Shown: positions 1 to 8,093, counted from the first letter of the stretch. The stretch: 16,862 bases of DNA from JACJYE01 sp964432875 (GCA_964432875.1 CAYSPJ010000111.1:1-16862), one strand, 5' to 3'. The notes: generated by a model from the letters alone, not told the origin. Translations and numbers: made by a program.

Positions 1-22
1 TTTTTAATATAATCGTCTTCAT
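1..22 (-). CDS. mrpB: Start of probable Mrp antiporter subunit B (partial)
   Basis: Reading the minus strand, an ATG at 22-20 opens a frame MKTIILK that runs off the window edge. It sits 3 bases after a strong Shine-Dalgarno GGGAGG (26-31), the clearest ribosome binding site in the window. MrpB/MnhB proteins commonly begin with a similar MK(S/T)IIL stretch, and mrpB normally follows mrpA, which ends 121 bases upstream on the same strand. Only seven residues are visible, so the name rests on start signal, opening residues and gene order. It could be another subunit of the same operon. Confidence 0.55.
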
Positions 23-30
23 ATACCTCC

Positions 31-72
31 CTTTATCCTTTATCCTTTATCCTTTATCCTTTTTACTTTTTA
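31..72. repeat. Six tandem heptamers before the mrpB ribosome binding site
   Basis: On the plus strand CTTTATC occurs four times in a row (31-58), followed by CTTTTTA twice (59-72). On the coding (minus) strand these read TAAAAAG twice and GATAAAG four times, and the last copy runs directly into the GGGAGG of the downstream gene. A second short run of the same units lies at about 115-135. Heptamer arrays of this kind are prone to slippage. Here a change in copy number would alter the leader between mrpA and mrpB without touching coding sequence. Confidence 0.8.
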
Positions 73-81
73 CTTCCCGCT

Positions 82-153
82 TCACTTCGTTCAGACGGGA
101 TGTCACTTCGTTCCATTTTACTTTTTACTTTATCCCCCCCCTTTCACTTCGTC
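82..153. repeat. Three copies of TCACTTCGT around the mrpA stop codon
   Basis: TCACTTCGTTC occurs at 82-92 and 103-113, and TCACTTCGTC at 144-153. The third copy overlaps the end of mrpA and contains its TGA stop codon (minus strand, 146-144). The first two copies lie in the mrpA-mrpB spacer. Partial duplication of the 3' end of mrpA is one explanation. Confidence 0.6.
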
Positions 154-2435
154 TGCAACTTCAACAAACTAAACACCCCGATAGCCGCCACCGTCAGCAC
201 CATGATCTCAACCAGGGTATCGATGCCTCTGAAATCGACCAGGATGACGTTCACCACGTTCTTGCCCTTAGCCAGCAAGTAGGCCTTGTCGGCATAATAG
301 TCGCCCACTTCCCGATTGACCCCCTCGTTCAACACCTCCAGGGCCAACACCGTGATGAGCGCTCCAAATGCCAGGGCGACCGCGCCATCTCGCAGGCGCA
401 TGCGCGTCCTGGAAAATTTCAAATACTTGGGCAGGCGGTACAATACCAGTACGAACAGGATCACGGTGAGGGTATCTATCGTAAACTGCGTCATCGCCAA
501 ATCGGGGGCGCTATAAAAGACGAACAGCAGGCAGATGGCATAGCCTACTACTCCCATGGATACCACGGCAGTCAGCCGCGATTTGGTGAACACCGCATAA
601 AAGGTAGCGATCAGCATGATGCCCAGGATGGCGATTTCATACCACACCAGCCCGGAAATCTTGCTGAAATTGATATAAATCCGCACCCCGGAAAATAATT
701 TGTAGCCAACCAGGGCGATCAAAAAAGTCAAGATGGTGAGGATGTAGTAGCGCAGGTAGCCGCTTTGCAGGTTTCTGGTTGCAAAAGCAGAAAAGGCATA
801 GAACTGCGCCGACATTTTTTCCATCAGGCCCTGGGGGGAGATGAACTCCAGCTGCCCGATGCGGTTTTCCAGCCCACTGGAAGGCTTGAACAGCCAAAAC
901 AGCAGCAGGCCGCCGCCAATAGTCAGGCCGCTCAATTGCAATACCAGGTTGAAGCCATGCCACAGCTTGAGGTGGAAGTCGTACTGCCCGGCCCCCATGG
1001 CTGCCACTACCGGCTTGATGAGTATGCTTTCCAGCGCCTGCGGAAACAAGCCAAAGCCCAGGCTCAGCGCTGCGAGCAGCACGGGCGGAACCCACAATAG
1101 GGGGCTGGGTAAATGAGCCTGCTCAAACTCCTGCGGCAGCCGCCCGATGAAAGGCTTGATACCCGCGATAAAACCGCCGTAGAGCATCAGGATATTGGTG
1201 AGCACGGCTACGGCAGTGAGGGTGACGCCTAAAGCGCCGAAATGCAAAGTCGCTTCGTAAATCAGGTCTTTGCCGATAAAGCCAAAAGTAGGCGGTATGC
1301 CGGCGCTGGAAAAGGCAGCCAGGAAGCCGGCGATCCCCACTGGCAGCATCACTTTGCGCAAGCCCGCCAATCGCGTGACGTCGCGCGTGCCCGTCTCGTG
1401 GTCGATGATGCCAGCAATGAGGAAGAGCGCGGCTTTGTACAGGGCATGTACCAGGATGAATACCGCCGCCGCCAACAGCGCCCCTTCGGTACCCAAACCG
1501 ATGAGAAATACCAAGATGCCCAAGGCCGAGATCGTAGAGTAAGCCAATATGCCCTTCAGATCGGTGCGGAATAGGATATGGACTGCCGCATAGAGCATGG
1601 TAAAGCCTCCTACTATATATAAGGTGGTTTGCCAGTATAGGTGCCCCCCCAACAAGGGCGTGAAGCGCATCAACAGGTAAACACCGGCCTTGACCATCGT
1701 AGCCGAGTGCAGGTAGGTCGACACGGGCGTGGGCGCTTTCATCGCTCCGGGTAGCCAGAAGTGGAAGGGGAACTGCGCCGATTTGGTAAAAGCCGCCCCG
1801 AGTATCAGGCATAAAATGGCAGGGTACCAGCCGTGCTCCGGCAGTGCTATGCCCGAGTTGAGCATGCTCTGGATGGAGTAGGTACCTGAAATATGCCCCA
1901 TGGCCAGCGCGCCGGTCAACAGCAACAGGCCGCCAAAGCCGGTAATACCCAACGCCACCAGCGCAGATTTACGGGAGGCAGCCTCCTCATTGTTAAACCC
2001 GATCAGAAAAAAAGAACTGATGCTGGTGAGCTCCCAAAAGATAAAAAGCGAAATGAGGTTGTCCGACAAAACCAGGCCGAGCATGGCCCCCATGAAGATG
2101 CTCAGATAGCCGTAAAAACGCCCCAGATATTGATGCCCCTTCAGGTAGTTGGCAGAGTAGAGGAAAACCAGTGAGCCCACTCCAGTAATGATGAGCGCAA
2201 AGAGCAGCCCCAAGCCATCGGCATGGAAGCTGAGGTCTACCCCGAAGGCCGGCGCCCAGCGGTAGGTGCGCAGCAGCCCATCTCCGGCAGCCGCATTCGG
2301 CAACAGGCTCAGGAAATAAATAAATAAGCCCAGGGGCAAAAGCGCGGATAAGGCCACAGCCCGGCCTTTGAAATACTTGCCTAGGGGAACCAAGCCAAGC
2401 GCAAAGAGAAAACCGGATAGTACGGCTAGGAGCAT
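144..2435 (-). CDS. mrpA: Mrp-type Na+/H+ antiporter subunit A
   Basis: Large integral membrane subunit of the multi-subunit Mrp (Mnh/Sha) cation/proton antiporter, which exchanges cytoplasmic Na+ for H+ and supports pH and salt homeostasis. At 763 residues it is close to full-length family size. The N-terminal two thirds is a NuoL-like proton channel domain: FWELTS contains the conserved Glu (E135), and AFTKSAQFPFHFWLP contains the conserved Lys (K218), with a second Lys at about K249 in YLHSATMVKAG. Residues about 621-673 match the MbhD/DUF4040 segment (SAPDLAMTQF), and about 680-763 match the MbhE segment, ending in DFRGIDTLVEI. The protein therefore has the fused MrpA architecture and not a plain NuoL paralogue. 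The ATG at 2435 follows a good promoter by about 20 bases with no strong ribosome binding site. The next operon gene starts at 22. Confidence 0.95.
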   Translation of the reverse strand: MLLAVLSGFLFALGLVPLGKYFKGRAVALSALLPLGLFIYFLSLLPNAAAGDGLLRTYRWAPAFGVDLSFHADGLGLLFALIITGVGSLVFLYSANYLKGHQYLGRFYGYLSIFMGAMLGLVLSDNLISLFIFWELTSISSFFLIGFNNEEAASRKSALVALGITGFGGLLLLTGALAMGHISGTYSIQSMLNSGIALPEHGWYPAILCLILGAAFTKSAQFPFHFWLPGAMKAPTPVSTYLHSATMVKAGVYLLMRFTPLLGGHLYWQTTLYIVGGFTMLYAAVHILFRTDLKGILAYSTISALGILVFLIGLGTEGALLAAAVFILVHALYKAALFLIAGIIDHETGTRDVTRLAGLRKVMLPVGIAGFLAAFSSAGIPPTFGFIGKDLIYEATLHFGALGVTLTAVAVLTNILMLYGGFIAGIKPFIGRLPQEFEQAHLPSPLLWVPPVLLAALSLGFGLFPQALESILIKPVVAAMGAGQYDFHLKLWHGFNLVLQLSGLTIGGGLLLFWLFKPSSGLENRIGQLEFISPQGLMEKMSAQFYAFSAFATRNLQSGYLRYYILTILTFLIALVGYKLFSGVRIYINFSKISGLVWYEIAILGIMLIATFYAVFTKSRLTAVVSMGVVGYAICLLFVFYSAPDLAMTQFTIDTLTVILFVLVLYRLPKYLKFSRTRMRLRDGAVALAFGALITVLALEVLNEGVNREVGDYYADKAYLLAKGKNVVNVILVDFRGIDTLVEIMVLTVAAIGVFSLLKLQTK

Positions 2436-2459
2436 GGTCTTTTTCTAGATAGTGAGCGG

Positions 2460-2489
2460 TAAAGATAGCAGATTTTTTTATACAGGCAA
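2460..2489 (-). promoter_or_regulatory. Probable mrpA promoter
   Basis: On the minus strand, TTG (2489-2487) is followed after 19 bases by TATCTTTA (2467-2460), one base from the Bacteroidota -7 consensus TAnnTTTG. Predicted transcription would start near 2453, giving a leader of about 18 bases before the mrpA ATG. Confidence 0.6.
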
Positions 2490-2754
2490 GGGCCATGCCG
2501 AAATGCCCCAAGCGGCTGCCAGCGAAGGGGCTTGAGAGGCCATGCGCCAGGGTAAAAGAGCAGAAATTCCAGATTGAAATTTAAAAAAGCATTTTTTTTT
2601 CTCAATAAATCGAGCTCGTAGGTTAGTTTTTGTTCAACAAAACGATTCGGAGGTTTTGTTTTTAATGCTTTGTTTTTCAATTGATTAAATGTGTGTTATA
2701 TTTCACTATGATATTTTTTCAGGTATTTTTTTTCAACAAACACCGTTTTTTGTC

Positions 2755-2786
2755 TTTGTGCTGCCCTGGAAAGTGCCGCATATTTG
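2755..2786 (+). promoter_or_regulatory. Promoter-like site with no evident gene
   Basis: TTTG (2755-2758) is followed after 20 bases by CATATTTG (2779-2786), which matches TAnnTTTG at all fixed positions but the first. The geometry is the same as that of the promoter candidates before the genes at 5091 and 13796. Downstream, AAGG precedes an ATG at 2805, but that frame stops after 12 codons. Confidence 0.4.
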
Positions 2787-3267
2787 TATCGTAATCAGAA
2801 GGCAATGAGCAACAACACAAGCTCGAAAAGCCTAAAACCCTGAAAAAGATCGGGGCTGGCAAACGGTAAACGTGAAAAATTAGGTTCCAAAAAAAATTGA
2901 GAGGCTATCCCAAAGACTACAACATCAAGTCAACACCGATTATAACAAGAGCCAGGAACCTAACCAACTTCAAAAATGATTTGCCAGGGGTGACAGCGCT
3001 GGAAGAGGCTTATATCCTGCAATACCCAATCCCGAATTGCCCAGAAGCCGAAATTTCCCAGCAGGTTTGTACTTTAAAAAGTGCTGCACCCAACTTTTGA
3101 AATCTTGTTTTTTGAAATACAGGGCATACTGCCCGGTTTTTGATTGAGTTTTTTATATGATCTGCTATTCCACTTTCAGCCGGAATGTACTGCGAGATTG
3201 AGGGGAGCGAAAGACAGGTGAACCACTGCTCGACGTACAATGATCATAATCCCAACAAAATTTTTAA

Positions 3268-3297
3268 GGTTCCTTGCTGATATTTCGGCAAGGAACC
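3268..3297. repeat. 10-bp perfect hairpin
   Basis: GGTTCCTTGC (3268-3277) and GCAAGGAACC (3288-3297) form a 10-bp perfect stem around a 10-base loop. On the minus strand it is followed by TTAAAAATTTT, so it could be a weak terminator for transcription arriving from the gene at 3535-4929. On the plus strand no T run follows. Confidence 0.55.
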
Positions 3298-3401
3298 CCA
3301 AAAACTTGACATCAACAGAACTTTGATAAAGATATTTCGTTTTTTCTAAGAATTAGGTCGTCTTATTATTTCATGAGATTATGATTTGTTATTAGCGAGA
3401 G

Positions 3402-3431
3402 GCTCCGCCGGGATGGCGGAGCTTTTTTTTT
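3402..3431 (+). terminator. Strong rho-independent terminator
   Basis: GCTCCGCC (3402-3409), a five-base loop, and GGCGGAGC (3415-3422) form an 8-bp GC-rich stem followed immediately by nine T residues (3423-3431). It works only for plus-strand transcription. No plus-strand gene lies between it and the window start, so it should end the putative transcript beginning near 2790. Confidence 0.75.
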
Positions 3432-3477
3432 GCCCCTTTCCCACCTCTTGGCGCATCGCTTTTGGTCATAATCCCGA

Positions 3478-3509
3478 CAAAGATAGGAAAAACATATTTT
3501 TAAAGCCAA
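3478..3509 (-). promoter_or_regulatory. Minus-strand promoter-like site in the long gap
   Basis: On the minus strand TTG (3509-3507) is followed after 21 bases by TATCTTTG (3485-3478), a perfect match to TAnnTTTG. Transcription would start near 3470 and proceed away from the stop codon of the gene at 3535-4929 into the long gap. The only following frame is 25 codons (3469-3392) and runs through the plus-strand terminator, so the target is unknown. Confidence 0.4.
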
Positions 3510-3534
3510 GCCTCCATGTGATTTTTTTTTGAGC

Positions 3535-4929
3535 TTAGCCCGGCAATTGCCGCAGCAGCCAGTTTTTTTCCGTGAGCGAGCTTTCCTGTTCGATCTGCTG
3601 GCGCAGTTGTGCGGCGGCTTGGCGGTCGTAGGCGCCCAGGCGCAACAATTTTAGGGTATAGCGGATCAGGCTGCGGTAGTTGCGGCGGTGGTAGCCGATG
3701 ATGTCCTTGCGGCGCAGGAAGGCTTGCATCGCTTCGAGGTGGGACTCCAGCACGTCGGCTTCACCTAGTTCGTAGTAGGTTTTCAACAGCAGGGCTTTGG
3801 CGGCGAGGTTGAGCAGCAGGTCTTCGTATTCCGATTTTTGCAGCAATTCCAGCACTTTATCGTACTGCCTCCTTTCGTAAGCCAGCCGGGCCAGGCTAAA
3901 GCTGAACATGCTCTCCTGGTGGGCCGGCGGCAAGGATGCCTTATACTGGTGGATAAACTGCTCGGCCCAGTCCAGTTCCCCTTCTTTGAGGGCCATGGCA
4001 ACCGCATTGCGGTAGGTGAAGCGGGAGAGCGTTTTGTCGGGTGCCAACTGGCCGCTGGATAAGCCTTGCTTGTAGAGTTGGAGGCCTTCCCGGGCAAAGC
4101 GCTCTTCGCCCTCGTTGAGCCGCCGGATGCAATAGTTGAGGCTCAGCAAGTAGAGGTCGCGCGCCTCTTCGGCAGGGAACAAGGCCCCTTGCCGGAGCAG
4201 GATATCGCGGAAGGCTTCAAAATGAGCGTCGGTTTGCTGCCCGGAGAGCGCCAGATAACAGTGGTAGTAAATAGCCACGGCAGGGATGTGGAGCAGGCTG
4301 CGTTCTTGCACCTGCCGCAGCACGGCCTCCAGCATCCCGAAATCGTACTCTCGCTGATAAACGGCCTGGTGGGAGAGCAAGAGGCAGGCTTGCCGCAGCT
4401 TGCGGGCAATGAAGGCCAGGTCGATGCTGTCCGCTACTTCCTGGAGGTTGTGCTCGCTGAGGCGCGCCTGCGCAGCGGTGTATTGATACTGCTCAGAGAG
4501 GATTTGGTATTGCATTTCGTAATATTCAGCATTGCGCAGCGGTTGCCTATCCTGCTGCTGTTGCAGCAGCCGCAGGTTCTGCTCAAAGTGCTTGGGCAGT
4601 TGCCGCTTGCGGTAAGTTTGTGCCAGCGCGGCTTGCTGCCGGCCCTCGTCCTGCAAATAGGGCTGCAACGCCAGGTATTGTTCGATCAACTGCAAAAGCC
4701 AGCTCATGAGATAGCGCAACTGCTGGGCATCATAAGGCTGCCCGGGATAAACCCGGGCGAAGGCGGCGGTCTTCTCTGGTGCGCGGCCCTGGCGGCTAGC
4801 CAGGAAATGAAACAGGCTGATCACATCCTGCCGCTGATTGAAAAAGGGCGAAGCCAGGAATTTGCGCAGCTCGCGCAGCTCCTGCTTGCTCAGGGTGTCC
4901 ATCAGATCCATCAGGCGGCTTCCTTGCAT
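3535..4929 (-). CDS. Helical TPR-like protein of unknown function
   Basis: I do not recognise a named family. The product is cytoplasmic in appearance: no signal peptide, no membrane segment, rich in Leu, Gln, Arg and Glu, and predicted almost wholly helical with repeated paired-helix units resembling tetratricopeptide repeats. The N-terminal motif LSKQELRELRKFLASPFFNQR resembles a group of Bacteroidota conserved hypotheticals that start in this way. The frame is open up to a TTG at 4965 (476 residues). I chose the ATG at 4929 (464 residues) because a perfect -7 element, TATTTTTG on the minus strand (4981-4974), would place transcription start almost on the TTG. No good -33 TTG accompanies it, so the start remains uncertain. 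The gene is divergent from the secreted-protein gene at 5091. Confidence 0.8.
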   Translation of the reverse strand: MQGSRLMDLMDTLSKQELRELRKFLASPFFNQRQDVISLFHFLASRQGRAPEKTAAFARVYPGQPYDAQQLRYLMSWLLQLIEQYLALQPYLQDEGRQQAALAQTYRKRQLPKHFEQNLRLLQQQQDRQPLRNAEYYEMQYQILSEQYQYTAAQARLSEHNLQEVADSIDLAFIARKLRQACLLLSHQAVYQREYDFGMLEAVLRQVQERSLLHIPAVAIYYHCYLALSGQQTDAHFEAFRDILLRQGALFPAEEARDLYLLSLNYCIRRLNEGEERFAREGLQLYKQGLSSGQLAPDKTLSRFTYRNAVAMALKEGELDWAEQFIHQYKASLPPAHQESMFSFSLARLAYERRQYDKVLELLQKSEYEDLLLNLAAKALLLKTYYELGEADVLESHLEAMQAFLRRKDIIGYHRRNYRSLIRYTLKLLRLGAYDRQAAAQLRQQIEQESSLTEKNWLLRQLPG

Positions 4930-5036
4930 CAGTGGTTTTATTTTTTTTTGATAAACTTCACTCAAAAAGCATTCAAAAATAGGTGTTTTGAATGAATAGG
5001 GCTGCTTTTTTATTTGATAAACTGTCGATTTTGTTG

Positions 5037-5067
5037 TTGCATTTCACGGCATTTGCCGCAATCTTTG
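5037..5067 (+). promoter_or_regulatory. Probable promoter of the 969-residue secreted protein gene
   Basis: TTG (5037-5039) is followed after 20 bases by AATCTTTG (5060-5067), one mismatch from TAnnTTTG. Transcription would start near 5075, giving a short leader before the ATG at 5091. Confidence 0.5.
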
Positions 5068-5090
5068 TAGCATGGAATAAAAAATGACTC

Positions 5091-8000
5091 ATGATGAAGA
5101 TACAACGGCTGATATTAATCGCGACCACCCTGCTCCTCTGCTTATCCGCACAGCCAATCGGCGCCCAGGGCTGGGAGCGTATTTACCCTCCTGAAGTCCC
5201 TACAAGCGGGGCCTTGTTCCGCCAAGCTTTGCCTACCCCTGATGGCGGCTATATCGCTATTGGCGATGTTTACCTCCCTACTGGCGCACCCCGCAACTAT
5301 ATCCGGATGGTGAAAGTGGATGGGCAGGGGACAAAACAGTGGGAAAAGAGCTACTATGAAGGCGAAATCCGGGAAGACAAGGCCACCGGCCTGGCATTGG
5401 CGCCTGATGGCGGCTACTACGCCTTTGGTACGACTAGAGGGACTGATGCTGCGGGCACAGAAGAACTCCTGCTCCTCCGGCTCGATGCAGAAGGCGATAC
5501 GCTCTGGTCTCGCCAATACCTGCCTGACGACGCCTCCTGGGCAAGCGCCGCCTGCCTGACGCCTATGCCCGATGGGAACCTGCTGCTCCTGGGCAGCACC
5601 CAAAATTTTCCCGACTCGAGTATTGGCACCTACCTCCTGATGGTGGATGGGCAGGGTGCCCCCTTGTGGGAAAAGCACTATCAATGGCAGAGCCTTTTCA
5701 ATCCTGTCACCTTGGAAAAAATCAGCCCTTTGCCGGGCGGCGGCTTCGTCGCCTGCGGCGCTTGGCAAGGCAATCCCGGGCAGCCCTCCGTTGTGCGCTT
5801 TGACGAGCAGGGTGAGCTCCTGTGGGAAAGGGCCTTTACATTTTCTTCTGGCGACGAGCTGTGGGACGTCAAGCCGACGGCCGACGGCGGCTTCCTGGCC
5901 TGCGGCAGCATGACGGGCATCATCGCCAATTATCCGGTGGTGATCAAGCTGGATGCTGATGGCAATGAGCTTTGGGTGCAAATCTATGACCTGCAATTTG
6001 CTAAAGCCGTCAGCCTGGCACCTACCCCGGATGGGGGCTTCGTGCTGGCGGGCTCGCTGCACCACTTTTGGTACCCCACTACGCCTACCGGCTTCCTGCT
6101 GAAAATAAACGGGGAAGATGGGGCGGAGCAATGGCAACGCAATTTCTCCATGCCTTCCAGCAACGGCGCCAGCCTGGCCAGCGTCTTGCCGGCCCCTGAT
6201 GGCGGCTACATCGCTGCAGGCGCGCTCGACTGGCAAGCGTTTTTGGTGAAAACCGATGCCAACGGCTTATCGCTCACCAACCTCATCCACGGCACCATCT
6301 TTAGGGATGCTGACCTCGACTGTGCCTACGGGCCGGATGAGGAGGGCTTCTATGGCTGGAAAGTAAAAATCGAGGGCAATGGCCAAACGCTCTTCACTTC
6401 GGCCGACACCAGCGGTTATTTCAGCCAGGCGGTAGATACGGGCACTTACACCCTGAGTTTGCTGCTGCCCAATGAACTATGGGAAGCTTGCGAAGAGATG
6501 GCTACGGTGGATTTCCAAACGCCTTTCGATACGCTGGCCGTCGATTTCGCCTTGCAGCCCGTGGTAGAATGCCCGTTGATGCAGGTGGATATATCGGTGC
6601 CTTTCCTCCGCCGTTGCTTCGACAACACCTATGTCGTCCACTATTGCAATGAGGGCACCTTGCCAGCAGATGGCGCGGCAGTAGAAGTGGAGCTAGACGC
6701 TTATCTGTCCATCGTGAGCGCAGAACTCCCCTACCAGGCATTGGGCAACAACCGCTACCGCTTCGAGTTGGGGGATGTCCCCATCAATACCTGTGATTTC
6801 TTCCGCTTTACGGTTTACCTGGATTGCGATGGGACGGTGCTGGGGCAAACCCATTGCGTAGAAGCCGCGATTTTCCCCGACACCCTCTGCCAACCTCTCC
6901 CGGTGGCTGGCCCGTTACTGGGGATCGAGGCGAGCTGCAGCGGCGATAGTGTTTATTTTTTATTACAGAACCTGAGCCCCGTCGATATGGCCGAGCCAGC
7001 CGAATACATCGTTATCGAAGACGACGTGATGTTTGCGCCGCAGCCGTTCCTGCTCGCTGCCGGAGGCACCCTGCTGGTGGGGCAGCCAGCCAATGGCTCT
7101 ACTTACCGCTTGGAAGTGCCACAGCAGCCTGGCCTGGTGGAAAGCAACCTGCTCAGCAGCACGCTGGAAGGCTGTGGGGTCAATAGCGTAGGCGGGTTCA
7201 GCACTGGCTTTGTAAACCAATTCCCCCTCCTGACGGGCAGCCCCTTTGTCGATATCGAATGCCGGGAGAACATCGGTGCTTACGACCCCAACGACAAACA
7301 GGCCCTCCCCCGGGGCTACGGGCCGCTCCACCACCTCAAGCCCGATACGGATATCGAATATCACATCCGCTTCCAGAATACGGGCACCGACACGGCCTTT
7401 ACCGTGGTCATCCGCGATACCTTGTCGGCCTGGCTGGACCCCGGCAGCGTCAAACCTGGTGCTGCCAGCCATCCTTATCGGTGGCAGCTCAGCGGCGAGG
7501 GCGTCCTGTCCTTCACCTTTGACCAGATTATGCTGCCGGATAGCAACGTCAATGAGCCGGCTTCGCATGGCTTCGTCAAGTTCTTCGTCAGCCAATACCT
7601 GGGCAACCCCCTGGGCATCAGGATTGAAAACAGCGCGGGGATTTACTTCGATTTCAATGCGCCTATCATTACCAATACGGCTTTTCACACCCTGGGCAAG
7701 GATTTTGTCGAAATCATCAGCAGCGATGATCAGGGCCCGGGCCGCCCGGCGGGCTTATCCGTGCGCGTGGTGCCCAACCCGGCCAGCGAATGGGTGACTA
7801 TTTCCGTTGACGGCTTGGCAACGCCGCAAAGCACTTTTTATCTGTATTATGCTGATGGTGCCCTGGCGCTGCGGCAGCCGTTCCAGGGGCCGCTGCTCCA
7901 TCTACCCTTAGCGGGCCTTCCCGGCGGCATCTACTTCTTCTTCATCGAGGCTGGCGGCAGCCGGGTGGGGAGCGGCAAGCTGGTCGTGAGCAAGCTCTAA
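5091..8000 (+). CDS. Secreted propeller-repeat protein with type A T9SS sorting domain
   Basis: The protein has 969 residues and an N-terminal signal peptide (MMKIQRLILI, cleavage likely near QPIGAQ, residue 26). Seven copies of a PxPDGGYxAxG-like motif begin at about residues 48, 103, 158, 212, 262, 311 and 367, spaced about 50-55 residues, as expected for a seven-bladed beta-propeller. An SdrD-B-like module follows (HGTIFRDADLDCAYG, about 400-490), then Cys-containing beta domains. Next is the Bacteroidota module that begins YDPNDKQALP and includes IEYHIRFQNTGTDTA (about 735-870). Residues 891-969 are a Por-type sorting domain: VRVVPNPASEW near its start and GGIYFF near its end. Such domains direct export by the type IX system and anchoring or release at the cell surface. 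The substrate or partner is unknown; adhesion or matrix roles are typical. Start codons ATG at 5091 and 5094 cannot be told apart. Confidence 0.92.
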   Translation: MMKIQRLILIATTLLLCLSAQPIGAQGWERIYPPEVPTSGALFRQALPTPDGGYIAIGDVYLPTGAPRNYIRMVKVDGQGTKQWEKSYYEGEIREDKATGLALAPDGGYYAFGTTRGTDAAGTEELLLLRLDAEGDTLWSRQYLPDDASWASAACLTPMPDGNLLLLGSTQNFPDSSIGTYLLMVDGQGAPLWEKHYQWQSLFNPVTLEKISPLPGGGFVACGAWQGNPGQPSVVRFDEQGELLWERAFTFSSGDELWDVKPTADGGFLACGSMTGIIANYPVVIKLDADGNELWVQIYDLQFAKAVSLAPTPDGGFVLAGSLHHFWYPTTPTGFLLKINGEDGAEQWQRNFSMPSSNGASLASVLPAPDGGYIAAGALDWQAFLVKTDANGLSLTNLIHGTIFRDADLDCAYGPDEEGFYGWKVKIEGNGQTLFTSADTSGYFSQAVDTGTYTLSLLLPNELWEACEEMATVDFQTPFDTLAVDFALQPVVECPLMQVDISVPFLRRCFDNTYVVHYCNEGTLPADGAAVEVELDAYLSIVSAELPYQALGNNRYRFELGDVPINTCDFFRFTVYLDCDGTVLGQTHCVEAAIFPDTLCQPLPVAGPLLGIEASCSGDSVYFLLQNLSPVDMAEPAEYIVIEDDVMFAPQPFLLAAGGTLLVGQPANGSTYRLEVPQQPGLVESNLLSSTLEGCGVNSVGGFSTGFVNQFPLLTGSPFVDIECRENIGAYDPNDKQALPRGYGPLHHLKPDTDIEYHIRFQNTGTDTAFTVVIRDTLSAWLDPGSVKPGAASHPYRWQLSGEGVLSFTFDQIMLPDSNVNEPASHGFVKFFVSQYLGNPLGIRIENSAGIYFDFNAPIITNTAFHTLGKDFVEIISSDDQGPGRPAGLSVRVVPNPASEWVTISVDGLATPQSTFYLYYADGALALRQPFQGPLLHLPLAGLPGGIYFFFIEAGGSRVGSGKLVVSKL

Positions 8001-8040
8001 GGCTTTAAGCAAGTTTAGGGGAGGCGCCGGTATGCGAATG

Positions 8041-8093
8041 GGCGCGGAAGCAGCTTCCGTAGGTGTTTAGCGCCATCGGATACCAGCTTCCGC
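8041..8093. repeat. Inverted repeat between convergent genes
   Basis: CGGAAGC and GCTTCCG (8045-8051 and 8053-8059) form a tight palindrome, and a third arm GCTTCCGC (8086-8093) can pair with GCGGAAGC (8044-8051) instead. The element lies between converging genes ending at 8000 (plus) and 8121 (minus). It may help stop transcription from both sides, but it lacks a T run, so a terminator call is not justified. Confidence 0.4.

Larger units (their letters stand above)
2790..3431 (+). other. Long non-coding stretch, possible RNA or decayed transcription unit
   Basis: The 1.1-kb gap between two minus-strand genes (2436-3534) is AT-rich and holds no ORF I recognise. From the promoter-like site at 2755-2786 to the strong terminator at 3402-3431 the plus strand could be one transcript of about 640 bases. 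Inside it TTAGGTTCC (2880-2888) is perfectly complementary to GGAACCTAA (2955-2963). A 10-bp hairpin at 3268-3297 reuses the same GGTTCC/GGAACC pair. A 12-codon frame (2805-2843) opens with MSNNTSSKSL. This could be a structured RNA or the remains of a gene. No known RNA family was recognised. Confidence 0.3.
3244..3481 (-). repeat. 16-base direct repeat overlapping a -7 box
   Basis: TCATAATCCCAACAAA (3244-3259) and TCATAATCCCGACAAA (3466-3481) differ at one base. On the minus strand they read TTTGTYGGGATTATGA, so each places an ATG 7 bases after the TTTG of a possible -7 element. The frames that follow are only 23 and 25 codons long. The copies bound a 206-base interval that contains both hairpins of this region. 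Confidence 0.6.

Noticed and set aside
31..153. A CRISPR array at the window start
   Set aside because: Units are 7 and about 10 bases with no unique spacers and no cas genes; simple tandem and dispersed repeats explain it.
2897..3240. Short frames of 67 and 76 codons on opposite strands in the long gap
   Set aside because: Both start with TTG without a ribosome binding site, overlap each other and show no family features; better described as non-coding.
3392..3469. 25-codon minus-strand frame after a perfect -7 box
   Set aside because: It is translated through the arms of the plus-strand terminator, has no homologue known to me and no ribosome binding site beyond GGGATT; kept only as part of the repeat finding.
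4066..4995. A 309-codon open frame opposite the helical protein gene
   Set aside because: Antisense shadow of a Leu/Gln/Arg-rich coding sequence; no ribosome binding site and no recognisable domain.
5142..6236. A 364-codon minus-strand frame inside the 969-residue protein gene
   Set aside because: Antisense shadow; the plus-strand gene has a signal peptide, regular repeats and a sorting domain.
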